A stretch of DNA of 64,000 nucleotides, taken from Fistulifera solaris. Lineage: Eukaryota > Bacillariophyta > Bacillariophyceae > Naviculales > Stauroneidaceae. Below are positions 51,209 through 62,808 of this stretch, in pieces. The notes below the pieces were generated by a model. That model made no database searches and was not told the origin of the DNA. It saw only the letters and a list, made by a program, of their open reading frames with translations. The position numbers and the translations under genes were made by a program. How positions within the stretch are numbered: the stretch's first letter is position 1; each line of letters opens with the position of its first letter. The stretch is taken from assembly GCA_030295235.1 (NCBI GenBank), contig AP026136.1:1-64000 (forward strand), given 5' to 3'.

Positions 51209-52921
51209 CCTGTCGTTTTTCCACTCCTGTTTTTGAAGTAACAGCTGAAAATAAAGTTATTCCTTGAGTTTTGAGTGTTGAATGAAAATGATTTGAATGG
51301 AGATGTGGCGGAGAGCTGAGAATTTGCTGATTGTCACTTTGTGTTGTTGGTTTTCTACTCACCCAATGATTGCGACATCGTATGATCTAAATTTATTTGA
51401 AACCTTGCCATTTAGGCCACGTCGTCGAAGAACAAGCAAGAGGGCAATACAAGGTTATAGAAGACGAGTGTCTTCGTATTTAAGTGATTGGTACCGCTCT
51501 TCGAGACTCAACGTTCTAGAGTAGACGGCAGCTTTCCCTTCTGCCCTTGACCATAAGCCCACAATTTTTTTCGCGTACTAGATTCATTTGACGCTTTTTT
51601 TCTTTTTTCACCCCTGTCGTTTGGCTACACAAATGAATGAATGTCCACAAATAAGATTAAGCCCACAATTTTGCTGTTGTAGACACGAGAGGCGAAGCCC
51701 GAGGCCAACGATAAAGACGCTATGTTTGACGATTGACGATGGACGATGCTCTCTAGAGAGAACTAGCTAGATTTTAGGTACCAGGGTACCAAAAATACTT
51801 GCACGTAGCGCTATTCACAGGCCTTCAAAGTAGGTGTAAAAGTAGCACAAATGATGAAGAAAATGAGTGTGAGAACTTAATAGATGATTTATTGGATTGC
51901 GTTGCCAAATGCGGTGTGCAAAAATTATAGTCATGCATCGGTTGGAGGGAGAATCAAAAGAATGCAACGGATACAAGAATGGAATCATGCACCACAATTG
52001 GTTAGTAAATCATTTTTTTAAATCAAAAACATGCCGAAGCCCGCTCTTGGAAAAACCAACAACAATGGGCAACGGATATGAAAAAAGACTTTACTTAGAA
52101 CTTTGTACGATGGAAAGCCCAGCTGTACGCCACTTCTTCCTCCTTGCCAGCTCCATACTTGCTTCTGACTCGCGCGCCCCGCGCTTCGTACTTGGGAACC
52201 GACTCGTGGTAATCCAGTCTTGTTTGGTCTCACTACAAATACCGGTATTGGGATCTCCTTAGTATCCATATACGTTATTATACCAGTATTTTTGGGTATT
52301 AAAAGACGTGTAGAACTATACAGTCAATGACGTATGACACGCACGAGGAGCGAGGACCGAGGACCGCGATGCGAGAGGCGAGAGACGAGAGACCAAGTTG
52401 CAACAAGCAACAAGTCTATTGTAAAGGCGTTTGGCTTTAACACTCAGAAAAAACTGAGCTTGTAGGATCGGACTTTAACACACAGAAAAAACAGAGCTTG
52501 TAGGATCGGACTTTGGACTTAGGAAGTCAGACATCATACAGCAGATTAGACATCGTACATCGGAACACGGAACACGGAACGGAACACCGAACACCTCAAA
52601 CCAGTAGTACTACCGAACTTTCTGGCTAGACAAGCTAAAGAAATAAAGATTAAAAGCATTAAACCTTTCACATCGCCCTAACATAGAACCAAGAAAATAA
52701 GTCAAAATAGACGCGTTAAATTGCAGATTCGATCCAACTATCAGCCAAAGAAACGCAATGCACTATTTTCGCATTCGTTTCTCTCATCCTCACGAAGATG
52801 ATTACAGATAACGGTCGTGAATAGGCTACCAATGAATGAAAAATAGGGATGCATTTGCTGGCTTCTTCATGTCATGTATGTCATTGAGACTTTGCGAACT
52901 GTATTCACCGTCACCAGTCCA
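51209..52921. other. Long intergenic region
   Basis: About 1.7 kb with no supported gene. It includes a TTTTTTTCTTTTTTC run near 51594-51608. It also has GA-rich low-complexity words (GAGGACCGAGGACCG, GCGAGAGACGAGAGACC) at 52340-52395, GGAACACGGAACACGGAAC words near 52561-52590, and the 38-bp direct repeat annotated separately. Confidence 0.55.
52435..52510. repeat. 38-bp direct repeat, two copies
   Basis: Units 52435-52472 and 52473-52510 both start CTTTAACAC and end GCTTGTAGGATCGGA. The first copy contains the hairpin CTCAGAAAAAACTGAG. The second is CACAGAAAAAACAGAG, which has lost the perfect pairing. Confidence 0.85.
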
Positions 52922-53841
52922 TCACATTCTCCCCTTAGTATCTATGTCTTTTCGCAGATATAAAAGCGCAACGCCGTCAACAAAATAGATACTATCCTTC
53001 CACGCAACACCACCATCAAATGTAAAGGGAGTGTCTTCTTTGGGGACGATGCGATACCCCATGGACTGATATAAACGTTGTGCCGCCGAATACTGTGCAT
53101 CGCAATGTAAATGAAGACTGGTGCAACCCGTTCGCTGGCTGGCTAGCCCTTCTGTAGCGGCGACGAGTAATTTCGCCAAACCACGCCGCCTAAATGATGG
53201 ATCAATCAGCAGATTACCAATCCAAGCTTCGATGGGTGTCCCAGTGATTTGACAGTACATCTTCTTCAGTGAAAGGGGAATCGGTACGGCGGGAGGAATG
53301 CGGTCGGGTAGCACTGGCTGCCAACTCACTTCAATCATTCCTATGACACGCGGTGTCGATTGTTGAGACGTGTTCTGAGTTGCCACAAGAATAGTGTGGT
53401 CTTTGTCGAGTGGAGAAGCATCGAGTGCTAGTTTCATACGCATCGTACTTTCTACCAACAATTGCAACCACCATTGATCAAGTTGATCGGCCAAAGTAGT
53501 CCGATTCTTCTTTCCATACTCGTCCATACAAAGGTCTACGATATCCGTCAAGTCTTGGGGCTCCATTTTCCGTACAGTGAGTCTCGATTCATCGTAGTCG
53601 TTGATGACAAAAGGAAGCTGTAATTGAGACGACGTCAAAGCTTTATTCGCTCCGGCGCAGCGTAATTGTTCAATATGTTTTGACGCTGTTCTTCTCGCGC
53701 TCGAAAGAAAAGTGAACATTGTGTTTTTGTTTTCAGATTTCCGTGATTAAAGGAAAGAAAAGGGGATTGTTGTGGCACTAGAAAAGCATCGTGAACAATG
53801 CACTGACTCAACAAGACGAACAAAATTCTCCGAAGAGTCAT
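52922..53841 (-). CDS. GNAT-family N-acetyltransferase, plastid-targeted (frame broken near 53650)
   Basis: The main frame ends with the GNAT acetyl-CoA site: WIGNLLIDPSFRRRGLAKLL (R/Q-x2-G-x-A/G type loop), followed by LHLHCDAQYSAAQRLYQSMG. This is the usual helix-strand with the Tyr and YxxxGF-like end. The N-terminus lies in another frame from 53841: MTLRRILFVLLSQCIVHDAF is a signal peptide with a DAF-like plastid motif, then LVPQQSPFLSF. Adding one base at about 53649-53652 joins the frames as APE.NKALTSSQLQLPF. The family transfers acetyl groups to amines, protein N-termini or lysines. The substrate is unknown. Plastid GNATs of this size often acetylate proteins. Confidence 0.82.
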
Positions 53842-54453
53842 GATTCTATGTTGTCTTTCTCGTGGAGGCCGACCAAGTGGCTCTTAAAGACGTAAAGCGT
53901 AAGATATCGTTAATGACTATCGATAGAAAGATTGCTATTGTTATTGTAGTCTAACCCCAATCAACTCGAATGTCATTGCAGCACATGCGTTTTATTATTT
54001 GTGAGCCAGTAAGAAAAGCGTAGCTGTCCCGTTGCGATGGTCAAGAAGACGGGATTTGAGAAGTCACGATCTTCGCGCAAAGCGTTTATTACGTTCATAG
54101 AAGTTCACCCTAACAACCCCGGCTTTGAGGCGGATGATGTACAAAATAGACCAACTAGTCTAATTTACTAAGAAAAATCAATTACACGAAGGACAGAGAA
54201 CAATTTGAAAGGATTCAAGAGCGAGGCCCGTAAAAAGCAGAACACTGCTGACCGAACCGGTGTATCGTGAGAATGCCTATTGATTCAGGCAGCGTTAAGG
54301 GGACCTGAGTGCCAAGAATCGATCATGACGGTTTTCGAAACAAAGTTGTGAGCTGTATATGCCGCAGAAGCCAATCACACATTAATAAAGACGATTAATA
54401 TCTCGAAAGGGGCAAAGATGGCCTGTCTTCTGTGAAAAACATCATTTCTTGAA
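53842..54453. other. Intergenic
   Basis: Promoter of the GNAT gene at the left and the 3' end of the CorA-like gene at the right. No gene or repeat seen. Confidence 0.5.
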
Positions 54454-56247
54454 TCACTCCGAGAAGAGAGTAGTGAGACTCGGAATAGTTTGCGTTCGTA
54501 CCAGAAGAAAGAAAATCAGACATCCCATCAAGGACGTTCCTGCCATAGTGCCTGTTACAATATCTCGAAATGCCGTGCCATTCTCTTCCATATGATTCGG
54601 CACATTCATTCCGACAAAACTACCCACCAATGCAGCACACGTAATACACAGCGTAAACACGCTAATCACCATGTTGGCAAACAAGAGTCGGTTTCGAACG
54701 GAATCTTGTTTCTGATTGACGAGTTCTGCTGCCGAGTCAATTTGTCCTTGAATCAAATGCAACGAGTTGGTTAAACTCAACGCCGTTTGCAAATACGATT
54801 CCAAGATAAGCTCCGGCTCATCGGATTCTTCATCCAACACTTCTTGTGACACGGGATACAAGAATCGCTCTGGGTGCGTAATCAAGCGGCTGAGATTCAT
54901 CAACGCCATGTCTTCGTCTTCATCCAATACGCGATCCAGCGACTGCACAAATCCCTTGACACGGGAGGACATTTCTCGGACGGCATCCTTGACGGCACGA
55001 ATAATTGTGAGAGGATCATCGGAGTAAGAGTTCTTAGGGTGCAGCAATCGATGAATATAATTCATAGACGCCTCTTGCAGTTCAAACGTATCCGATGCTA
55101 ACAAATTGCTGATAACATTCAAAACAGCATCGACGCATTGCAGTTCGAAAGGCAAATCGACCCATTTGTTGTCTTTAATGTCCATCCATTCGCTGGCTTC
55201 CAATGTCGGATGGGGATCATGATCATCGCTGTTGGTGTCCAGTAAATCACTTTCCGTTGAATGCAAACTACCACTTAATGTCGTGGCAGTAGGAGCTCCA
55301 GTCTCTTCTGTCATTCCTGCAGCAGGCATGTATTTATTCAACAAATTTACCTTGTTGTTGCCATGACCGCTAACGCTGACGGGATCCATGGAAGAAGGAT
55401 TTCCATGCGAACTAGCATTGTTTTCATTTTCACTATCGGCGTCATTCCAGAAACTACTGTGCATCGTATCACCCCCTCCGTGCAATCTCGTTTCCAATTG
55501 CACCAAGACCGAGTCAGCTCCATCGGGCACAATGACCAACAATCGGTCTCGCAAAACAATTGCCCGGAGCGGATCGAAATTCAATAACATGACATGTCGT
55601 CGCACGATGAGCTCGGGCTCATTCGATGCACTAAAGGGTGTCACCAATCGACGCATATCTCGGGGATGCAAATATCCTCCGAGGCGTTCGCGGTAAGTGG
55701 GGTTGGAAGTGCGTTCCGTACCCGAGTTGACACGAGGATTCTCGTTGGTTGATGCCGCACGACGTCGTTGGGGCAATTTCTTCGGTTTCGCGGCCGGTGG
55801 CAAGAGTCCGAGAGGGACGGGTGTCACCAACGCATCGCCCAAGTTGATAGATGGTTCCATACTGCTGTTATCGGACGCCACCCGCATCACCGACTTTTGC
55901 GGTGACATCGAGCGCGTTACCTGTGTATCATTGCCTTCGTCATGTGCAGACGAAGTCTTTGTAATACATTTTAAAACATGCTTATACAGAGTCCTGACAC
56001 TCCAGGCAAAATATTGTCGACTACCATTTTGATGCAATTCGAGAACCAATAGCTCTTCCAATCGCTCATTTAATCCTTCTACAGCAGAAGATGTCTGTCG
56101 AGCCGGAGGAGCTTGTGACCACGCTAAACTGCGTTTTAAATTATGTAAATTGTGCAGGGTATCCCAAGGTCGGGGAGGTGCCGCGTGGTGATCGCCATCA
56201 TGTTGATGATGCTTCGAAAAGAGAGTGCGTCGCTTCAGTGCTTGCAT
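54454..56247 (-). CDS. CorA/MRS2-type magnesium transporter
   Basis: A 597-residue protein with the two C-terminal membrane spans of the CorA superfamily. TM1 is MVISVFTLCITCAALVGSFV and ends in the diagnostic GMN motif (VGMNVPN). TM2 is TMAGTSLMGCLIFFLLV. Upstream lies the long helical funnel domain (EASMNYIHRLL..., LDRVLDEDEDMALMNLSRL, PELILESYLQTALSLTN). The N-terminal ~200 residues and a Ser/Asn/His-rich insertion are low in complexity, so the protein is longer than yeast Mrs2 or Alr core domains. It is expected to carry Mg2+ across an inner mitochondrial, plastid or plasma membrane. No cleavable presequence is obvious. Uninterrupted single exon. Confidence 0.88.
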   Translation of the reverse strand: MQALKRRTLFSKHHQHDGDHHAAPPRPWDTLHNLHNLKRSLAWSQAPPARQTSSAVEGLNERLEELLVLELHQNGSRQYFAWSVRTLYKHVLKCITKTSSAHDEGNDTQVTRSMSPQKSVMRVASDNSSMEPSINLGDALVTPVPLGLLPPAAKPKKLPQRRRAASTNENPRVNSGTERTSNPTYRERLGGYLHPRDMRRLVTPFSASNEPELIVRRHVMLLNFDPLRAIVLRDRLLVIVPDGADSVLVQLETRLHGGGDTMHSSFWNDADSENENNASSHGNPSSMDPVSVSGHGNNKVNLLNKYMPAAGMTEETGAPTATTLSGSLHSTESDLLDTNSDDHDPHPTLEASEWMDIKDNKWVDLPFELQCVDAVLNVISNLLASDTFELQEASMNYIHRLLHPKNSYSDDPLTIIRAVKDAVREMSSRVKGFVQSLDRVLDEDEDMALMNLSRLITHPERFLYPVSQEVLDEESDEPELILESYLQTALSLTNSLHLIQGQIDSAAELVNQKQDSVRNRLLFANMVISVFTLCITCAALVGSFVGMNVPNHMEENGTAFRDIVTGTMAGTSLMGCLIFFLLVRTQTIPSLTTLFSE

Positions 56248-57123
56248 TCTTGATCGTTGCGATATTCAAGTTTAAAGAGAAAAAGACAAAAAAAACAGGA
56301 AGCTTTTCAGTTATTGTTTATTGATTTGTCATGGCAATCACCAAGATTCATTCTTTTTTATGTGCCACAGTTTTTGCGGCTGCTGGTCCCCTCGTTTAGC
56401 TACTTTGTACGAGTGGATACGACACGACTTAATGTCAATCCCGGAAACACTCTAACTTGTTTCAAGTTTATTACATCTTGCCGAAGCCCGTATTGGTAGA
56501 GAAAGTAAATGAACCTTTCTTCAAAAACAATTCGTTTTAGGCAACCTGTATTCCGTACTCCGTTTAGTTCTTGATGTCGGAAAGCATTGCGCGTCATCAT
56601 CGTTATCGTTCGTATTTACTATAGAATCTAGTGTAGGTGAGCTTTGACCAAGACTGGATTCAATCACGAAGACTACACGGCTATGAGCTATCCGTCGCGC
56701 CGACCCTTCATTTCTCCTTTCAGAGTTTCGTTCATCACATCCATCAACTTTACAGGGTAAGGTGTCAATGGATTTGGTTCTGATTCGCACGATATTCAGT
56801 CCTAGCAATAGTTTGACAAGAAAGTGGCTATGGCTTTAATTCCTGTTAGTTCGCATCAGCATAGCGCATAGCAACGACATTCATTTCACTACAGAAGCAT
56901 TGTTTTCACTCGTGATTCGTTCGATGACCTTTTGTATGATGTTGTAGGAAATAGGAACGACGTCACTTCGATTTCCGTGCCAACATGCGACTTTCATCAA
57001 TACCTACTATCAAGTAGGCTTTGGCTCGCAATAATATAATGATGCTTTATCAATTGGGGACACAATGGAATTTCAGTCCCGTAATGAGTCGACCGTAGGC
57101 GATGGTGATGACGATATGATTTG
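56248..57123. other. Intergenic, divergent promoters
   Basis: Between the starts of the CorA-like (minus) and NDUFAF7-like (plus) genes. Frames present lack support. No repeats recognised. Confidence 0.5.
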
Positions 57124-58953
57124 ATGAAGAAATGCTTTATCGCTGAAGATAATATGATCATTAACACCGCGTTAACCGATACTGTAAAGGGAAAATCCTA
57201 CGACGATGTATCCGCACCGTTTTCGATGTACGGCAGCAATCACGAGGCGCTTTTTTGCTTCGAAATCCAACAAAAGAAACCTCCCTCCGTACATTCGTCA
57301 AACAAGAAAGCGTCGCCTTCATTAATTCTCTCTTCTGAACCGAAACTGATCAAATCTCCTCCACTATTTTACAACAATATACAATTATCGTCGGAACAGA
57401 CGTTCCGAGATTCACAATTCAATCTGCATAACAAGAACGATGATTCATTGTATTCATTGGAAGAGGCAAAAGATTTGTACCGTCCTGATTTGCATCTACC
57501 ATCAGCGCCACATTCCTGGGAAGGTTACGAACCGGCAACACCGCTCAGTGATGTTATCACCGCTCTGATTGGTGTGACCGGACGACCTATATCGGTCGCA
57601 GAGTTCATGCGCATGGCGTTGACGCACCCCGAATATGGCTATTACACGCATGGCAAAACGATGACGGAAGGGGATGAATTTGATCGGGATGATCATAGTG
57701 ACGCAAAAGAAGACTATGTGATTGGTGGTGATTTCATTACAGCACCAGAAATATCTCAAATTTTTGGAGAATGTTTGGGCGTTTGGTATTATACGCAATG
57801 GGTCCAACAAGGTAAACCTGACGAATGGCAATGGCTCGAGTGTGGACCGGGGAAAGGCACTTTGACGGCGGACTTTCTACGATTTGCGCGTTTGGACGAG
57901 GCGTTTGAAAATCGTGTCGGGCTGTGCATTTAATCGAAGCCAGTCCAGTTTTGCGTCAGAAGCAACAAGAAACGCTGCAGGCGTGTCAACCGAAGATCTC
58001 GTTTGTTTTCCATCAATCAACGGAGCAATCAACTGAATCTAACGATGCCATTCATGTATACTGGCATAACACATGGCAACAATTTCGGGAAACCACCTCA
58101 TCGCGGTGTACGTTTGCCGTTTGTCAAGAATTTTTAGACGCTCTACCGGTGTATGCTTTTGAAAAAACGAAGCACGGTTACTGGCGAGAAAGACTGGTCG
58201 ATGTTGCCGTGCGTGATGAATGTCTTCAAGATGACGATGATTGGCCTCAACTGGCTGCTATAGAGGCACCTCACGGCGCTAAAAAGACCCGCTTTCGATT
58301 GGTCCTCGCTCCAGAAGCCACGCCTGCACTGAAAACTCTTTTGAAGACTGATGAGCAGGGATACCGTCGTTCTGGTGACATCGCAAGTATTACAGCAAAA
58401 GCCGACAAAGACATTCCGAGTGGGTCTGTCGTGGAAGTCAGTCCTGAGAGTATTTTTATGGCCCAAGACTTGGCACAAACCATTCAATCCATGGGGCGGA
58501 GCTGCACTTATCATAGACTACGGACAAGTTGGAACGACTGACACGATTCGTGGATTCACGCAACATCGACAGGTACCTTTCTTATCGCAACCAGGCCAGG
58601 TTGATGTGACAGCTGATGTAGATTTTGGTGCTCTCTGCCACGCCATTCCTGATCAAGCTCACGGACCCGTCGGACAGGGAGAGTTTTTGATGCGTATGGG
58701 TTTGCAAGAGCGAGTTGTGCAATTGCTGGAACGAGATGATGTAACAGACGAACAAGCGGAGGATATTTATCAATCTATGGTACGATTGGCGTCTCCGGGA
58801 AGAAATGGGGACGAAATACAAAGTGATGGGTATTGTCCCGACGGGGGACCTAAACACCGCCCGGCTTTTGAGACAGAAATACCTGGTAAGCAGTACTTTC
58901 ACTATTATGCGTCAATACCGGTTGGGTGCGATTTTGCGAACCATGGCGCTTGA
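57124..58953 (+). CDS. NDUFAF7/MidA-like SAM-dependent methyltransferase (frame broken twice)
   Basis: A DUF185-family protein arginine methyltransferase. Human NDUFAF7 methylates an Arg of complex I subunit NDUFS2 during assembly in mitochondria. Diagnostic motifs: FMRMALTHPEYGYY, GGDFITAPEISQIFGECLG, and the SAM site WLECGPGKGTLTADFLR. Later blocks are HLIEASPVLRQKQ, CQEFLDALPVYAF, AALIIDYGQVGTTDTIRGF, QPGQVDVTADVDF and GEFLMRMGLQER. Two one-base breaks are inferred. One is near 57925, between RVGL and HLIEAS. The other is at the G4 run 58493-58496, where one extra G restores MGGGAALIIDYG. The N-terminus (first ~110 residues) is long and low in similarity, and a mitochondrial presequence is not obvious. 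The start was taken at the first ATG after the upstream stop. Confidence 0.88.
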
Positions 58954-59172
58954 CGTGCACCCTTTTTGACACCTTTCTCATTCATTTGTCATATTTCTGT
59001 ACATCGGTTTCGTCCATTGCTCGGCTCGTCGATAGTCCTCTTGACTCCGTAATAGTTTTTCTCATTGTTATTTGCGGCTCGTCACGCCAATCGACGAAAG
59101 ATATTTTGTTGATGACTTTCGTCCTCGGCGCAGCAGTCAATTTAAAACAGAAAAGCACAAACAATACGTGAA

Positions 59173-59837
59173 ATGAAGCGGTCCAGTTCCAGTGTATTCC
59201 CCATCCTGTCGGTGTTTCTATCGTGCTCGACTTCAAGTGCCTTCGTTGTTTCGTCGGAAGCAAACGCAATCATTACTCCCTCTTCAAGTGGTTCACGACG
59301 GTTTAGTCATTAATCTGAGCGATGAAAACTATGTCGAAGTTCTTCGCGAAGACAAACCTGTTCTCGTTGAGTAAGTCGCCGCTGCTTGCGGTCACCTGTC
59401 CACCTTCCGATACTCTTCTAACGGTTCCTTGCATCTCCAGCATTTTTGCGCCCTGGTGTGGCCCCTGTCGATTGCTCGAGCCAGTGATATCGAGTATTGC
59501 TGAAAAATACCAAGATCGCTTGCTCGTTGCTCGGTACGATGTGGAGTCCAACAATCCCAACTTTAAAGTGGAACTTGTCTTGCAGCAACATTTGCCACGT
59601 AAATTACCGAGCTTGCTTTTATTCAAAAATGGCAAAGTGACTTGGTCGAGAAGTGGATTGATTTCAGAAGAGAAACTTGAATTGCTGTTGCTCGAACAGC
59701 TCGATGCAGCTTCAAGCACAGCAGGTTTCCTCCATTTAGCTAGGCATGAGAACGACTCCTACATGCTATCCGAGTGTCAGCAGATTGAAGAACCCACATC
59801 TCGAAAGCTGCAAGTCGCCATACGGTGGCTCAACTAG
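59173..59837 (+). CDS. Plastid thioredoxin, two exons (presequence in a shifted frame)
   Basis: The Trx fold is seen in VINLSDENYVEVLREDKPVLV, then across a 69-bp intron (59372-59440, GTAAGT...CTCCAG) as DIFAPWCGPCRLLEPVI. The active site WCGPC is intact. LVARYDVESNN, cis-Pro in LPSLLLFKNGK and a C-terminal helix follow. The presequence MKRSSSSVFPILSVFLSC...SSAFVVSS has the SSAF plastid junction but lies in another frame. One base removed within about 59266-59276 joins TP to LQVVHDGLVINL. The protein would reduce disulfides of stromal targets. The C-terminal tail of ~35 residues after the fold is unusual. Confidence 0.87.
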
Positions 59838-60562
59838 CTCACATATCATTCGATGCATGCATCTTTTTATTGCAGTTAAATTCCTAGGACTTTCGCGAGC
59901 TATCCGAGTCTCGCGCCAAAACTAAAAGAAAAATTTAATTGCGTTAATGGTCAACAACAGTTGTAGAAGAATACCTACCTTTCAAGGCTTTTAGGCTAGA
60001 GATGAAGGTTCCTCTCAAATTATTCAGTCTAGTTATTTATGCTCGATACTCGATCCCTAATGCAATAAGTCTTGATTGAATTTTTAGTCCCATCTAAACA
60101 AAATCAGCAGTCAACGGATCAGGCCCATAAGATAAGTGTTTTAAGCCCAACATAAAAATTTACAGTACAGTTGTCCTCTTTCACGAGTAGATCATAACTG
60201 TAGAAAATGAGACACAAGAAGCTCAGTTGGCAATAAGCAATAAGATATAGTCTACTAGCTTGACTTTTGACGTTTTAACGCTTGTTTGTGATAGAGAGGT
60301 ATTTTGGCGTTATTTCATTCTTCCGCATTCATAGTCCAGATCTAGTTTATAATGATAAGTACAACAATCGAAGCCCAAGAACTGAATTTTTGTCTTGAAA
60401 ATGTCGGAGTTGGACTGATGGACAGTAAGGTCCGATTTCAAAAACGCTTTCTCCCCACTCCCACCACTATCAACTCCGGGTCGTTGACTGTACAACTCCG
60501 TCATGGTTTTTGAATGACACATTGAATTGCACACAAATCGAGCGGCAAAAGATTCGAACACC
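59838..60562. other. Intergenic
   Basis: AT-rich, with no supported gene. A minus-strand frame (60310-60564) lacks coding features. Confidence 0.5.
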
Positions 60563-61163
60563 ATGGAAAGGAGTCTAATGTTTGGTGATGATACTCAAAC
60601 AATCATCATGAACACTCCGTTGTGTCACAATCTTCCCATTGCTGTTCGATTTACAAAACAATGTCTCATCATGCAGTCTTCACCATCAATAGCCGCGGCG
60701 TCGATCACCGTATCGCCACAGAAGCGCGTCCGATTCTCCCTCGCAACAAGATGTCAACATTCCTTCCCCTGCACCTTTAGAGAACGCTACCCAATCGGAG
60801 CTGTGGTATTCCGCCGATGAAATGGCGGCTTTTGAATTCGAAGCTAGACAGTTATCCATCCTTGTGTATAGGAGTCTACTGCAACAACATTTAGAGGATA
60901 CACCGGCATTAGCCTTGGGCCCGCACACACGGGGACTCGAGACAAGAGGCTGCATCCAACGTCAATTGTTACGACGACAAGCTCGGGCTTATATTCGTCA
61001 AATCCAACAGGGGCGCACTGCTGATGAGCTAGCCGAAGTGGCTCGCGAGATGAATGCTTGGGCAAAACATCTTGCCTACGAAGAAGCCGCCCGAGACTTT
61101 GATCGGGCCTATGCCGATGAATCGAACAAACGAAAATTTGACGCTTTGCAAGAACACAGCTGA
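60563..61163 (+). CDS. Conserved-looking small protein with VRF and LWYS motifs, frame broken near 60735
   Basis: The first frame reads up to PQKRVRF. Downstream, in the frame shifted by one base, SPSQQDVN...ENATQSELWYSADEMAAFEFEARQ continues without a stop into MAAFEFEARQLSILVYRSL and ends at 61163 (KRKFDALQEHS). A short basic VRF motif followed by a (L)WYS-x-(D/E)E helix recurs in many small stramenopile proteins, in my recollection. This is memory and not a search. The C-terminal part is helical and charged (RRQARAYIRQIQQ, EVAREMNAWAKHLAYEEAA). Function unknown. An alternative start is at 60527. Confidence 0.6.
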
Positions 61164-61920
61164 CAGACACTGCGTTTTTGATAGTTCTCGATCGTGACTT
61201 GATAAAACGCAAAGGGGGTGCAGAAAGTTGATGGGGACAGCAAAGAAATTCATAAACGAATACAATTTTGATAGAGGTAACATGTATTAGAAATTCCTAG
61301 AGAATATAGTCTACTTCATCTACATCATGTAAAGGCTCATTAACAAATCAAAAGACGATTTAAGATCCTTTTCTCGACAGCAATCGAGCTAGCTAGAGGT
61401 AAAGACTTGCCATCTGCCACCGCAGAATTTAGTTTGCTCACCCCCGATCGATCGATCGATCGATCGATCGATCGATCGAAAAACGCGCCATCTGTCACTG
61501 TTTTTGGCACGTGCTAGGAATAAATATGAAACGGAGTCGCCCTCAACATCGGCACTCCGACTCGCCCACTCTTGACTGAATAAGGGGCAATAATCTGTTT
61601 CTGGGTTCAGTACTGGTGACTGCTGAGTGACACTGTACATTCTTGTAATGTGGAATTCTCGATGCGTCAGAAAGAACGTTGTTTGGGACTTGAAGCTTGA
61701 AGCCGAATTCCGAACACTTTTTAGAACCGATCCGATGAGAGGTTAAATTCAACGAGTGTCTGTTGTCTGTTCGCCCATCAGTGAATGTGATGGGCATTCA
61801 ATTCTCCTTCATCGTCATCCGCCATCATTCATCATTCATCATTCAGAAAATTGAAGTTCCGATCGTCGTCGTTCTTATCTAATTAGTTGATAAAGAAGAC
61901 ATCCCTTCCCTGCTCTTACA
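61164..61920. other. Intergenic with (GATC)n microsatellite
   Basis: No gene supported. It contains the GATC array at 61446-61479 and short CATTCATCATTCATCATTCA words near 61827-61846, upstream of the next gene. Confidence 0.55.
61446..61479. repeat. (GATC)n microsatellite, about 8.5 units
   Basis: An uninterrupted run of GATC. Each unit is its own reverse complement, so the tract can extrude a hairpin and is also a dense array of GATC sites. Confidence 0.95.
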
Positions 61921-62808
61921 ATGACAACGATAATAACACTCATTGTATCACTTATTGTTATTTCTTTCACACAAGCATGGATTTCAATACCGGCAGCGCA
62001 TCATCGAAATTCTTTCGTTTCGACCGAATTATCACTCGCACGTTATCGACCCGATACGAACAAACGTCCAACGAATGACGATGCCAGCAATGAGTCAACG
62101 GATGATGGCGTCACGGGGCAGGGTTCCAACTGGTTAGAGAGGTCTTTTCCGATTCCGCAAGAAAAAATTGACGCGAAAACGGTCATGGATTACAATTTAG
62201 GATTATCGGGTGTGAGTTTTGGGACGGGTCCCTTGTCGGGGCGGATGTACGCTGCCATGACACAACGATCCTCTGCTTTACAGCAAGCGCCACGAGAAAT
62301 GAGAGACGAAATAGTGGGAACGTTGCGTGTTTATGCGATGGATTTTACGGCCAAAGAAGCCACCAAAGTCGCCTTGAATCAGAATGGACTCGAAATGGTA
62401 CTACAAGACGATGAGCAAGATCAAGGAATGTGGGGAGATGTTGATTCGATTCAGCTGCTGGATGAAAATGATCAGCCCATTGGTCCTATGTACGACGATT
62501 GGGAAGATGCCGCTAAAAACTGGACACCGGGGCAAGCGTTTGATTTTGTAGTGCGACAAGTTCCTGCCAAAGTACGAGAGCTTTCGTTGGAAGAACTGTT
62601 GCAAGCTCTAGATCCGGATGGATCTTTACGAGAAGAAGGAAAGGCTATGAATATGAATCTCATTCCGACAACCGATAATTTGCAATCTTTGGAGGATATG
62701 GCGGGTGAGAATCGACGAAGAGTAGAGCTATCTCCACAAGACACAGAAAGTGTATTTACAGGATACCCCGAAAAAGAGGTTATCGAGTTATCACCGCAGA
62801 TGCCTTGA
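61921..62808 (+). CDS. Plastid-targeted protein of unknown function, possibly N-terminal part of the next feature
   Basis: A 295-residue frame. MTTIITLIVSLIVISFTQAWI is a signal peptide with a QAW junction, an aromatic residue at the heterokont plastid cleavage position. The body contains the distinctive blocks VMDYNLGLSGVSFGTGPLSG, MYAAMTQRSSALQQAPREMR, YAMDFTAKEATKVALNQNGL and QGMWGDVDSIQLLDENDQPI. They look conserved, but I cannot assign them to a named family. Near its end, adding one base to the A5 run 62771-62775 would switch it into the oxygenase frame with no stop between them (PEK-RGYRVITADALRDCW). One continuous protein is therefore possible. Confidence 0.65.
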   Translation: MTTIITLIVSLIVISFTQAWISIPAAHHRNSFVSTELSLARYRPDTNKRPTNDDASNESTDDGVTGQGSNWLERSFPIPQEKIDAKTVMDYNLGLSGVSFGTGPLSGRMYAAMTQRSSALQQAPREMRDEIVGTLRVYAMDFTAKEATKVALNQNGLEMVLQDDEQDQGMWGDVDSIQLLDENDQPIGPMYDDWEDAAKNWTPGQAFDFVVRQVPAKVRELSLEELLQALDPDGSLREEGKAMNMNLIPTTDNLQSLEDMAGENRRRVELSPQDTESVFTGYPEKEVIELSPQMP

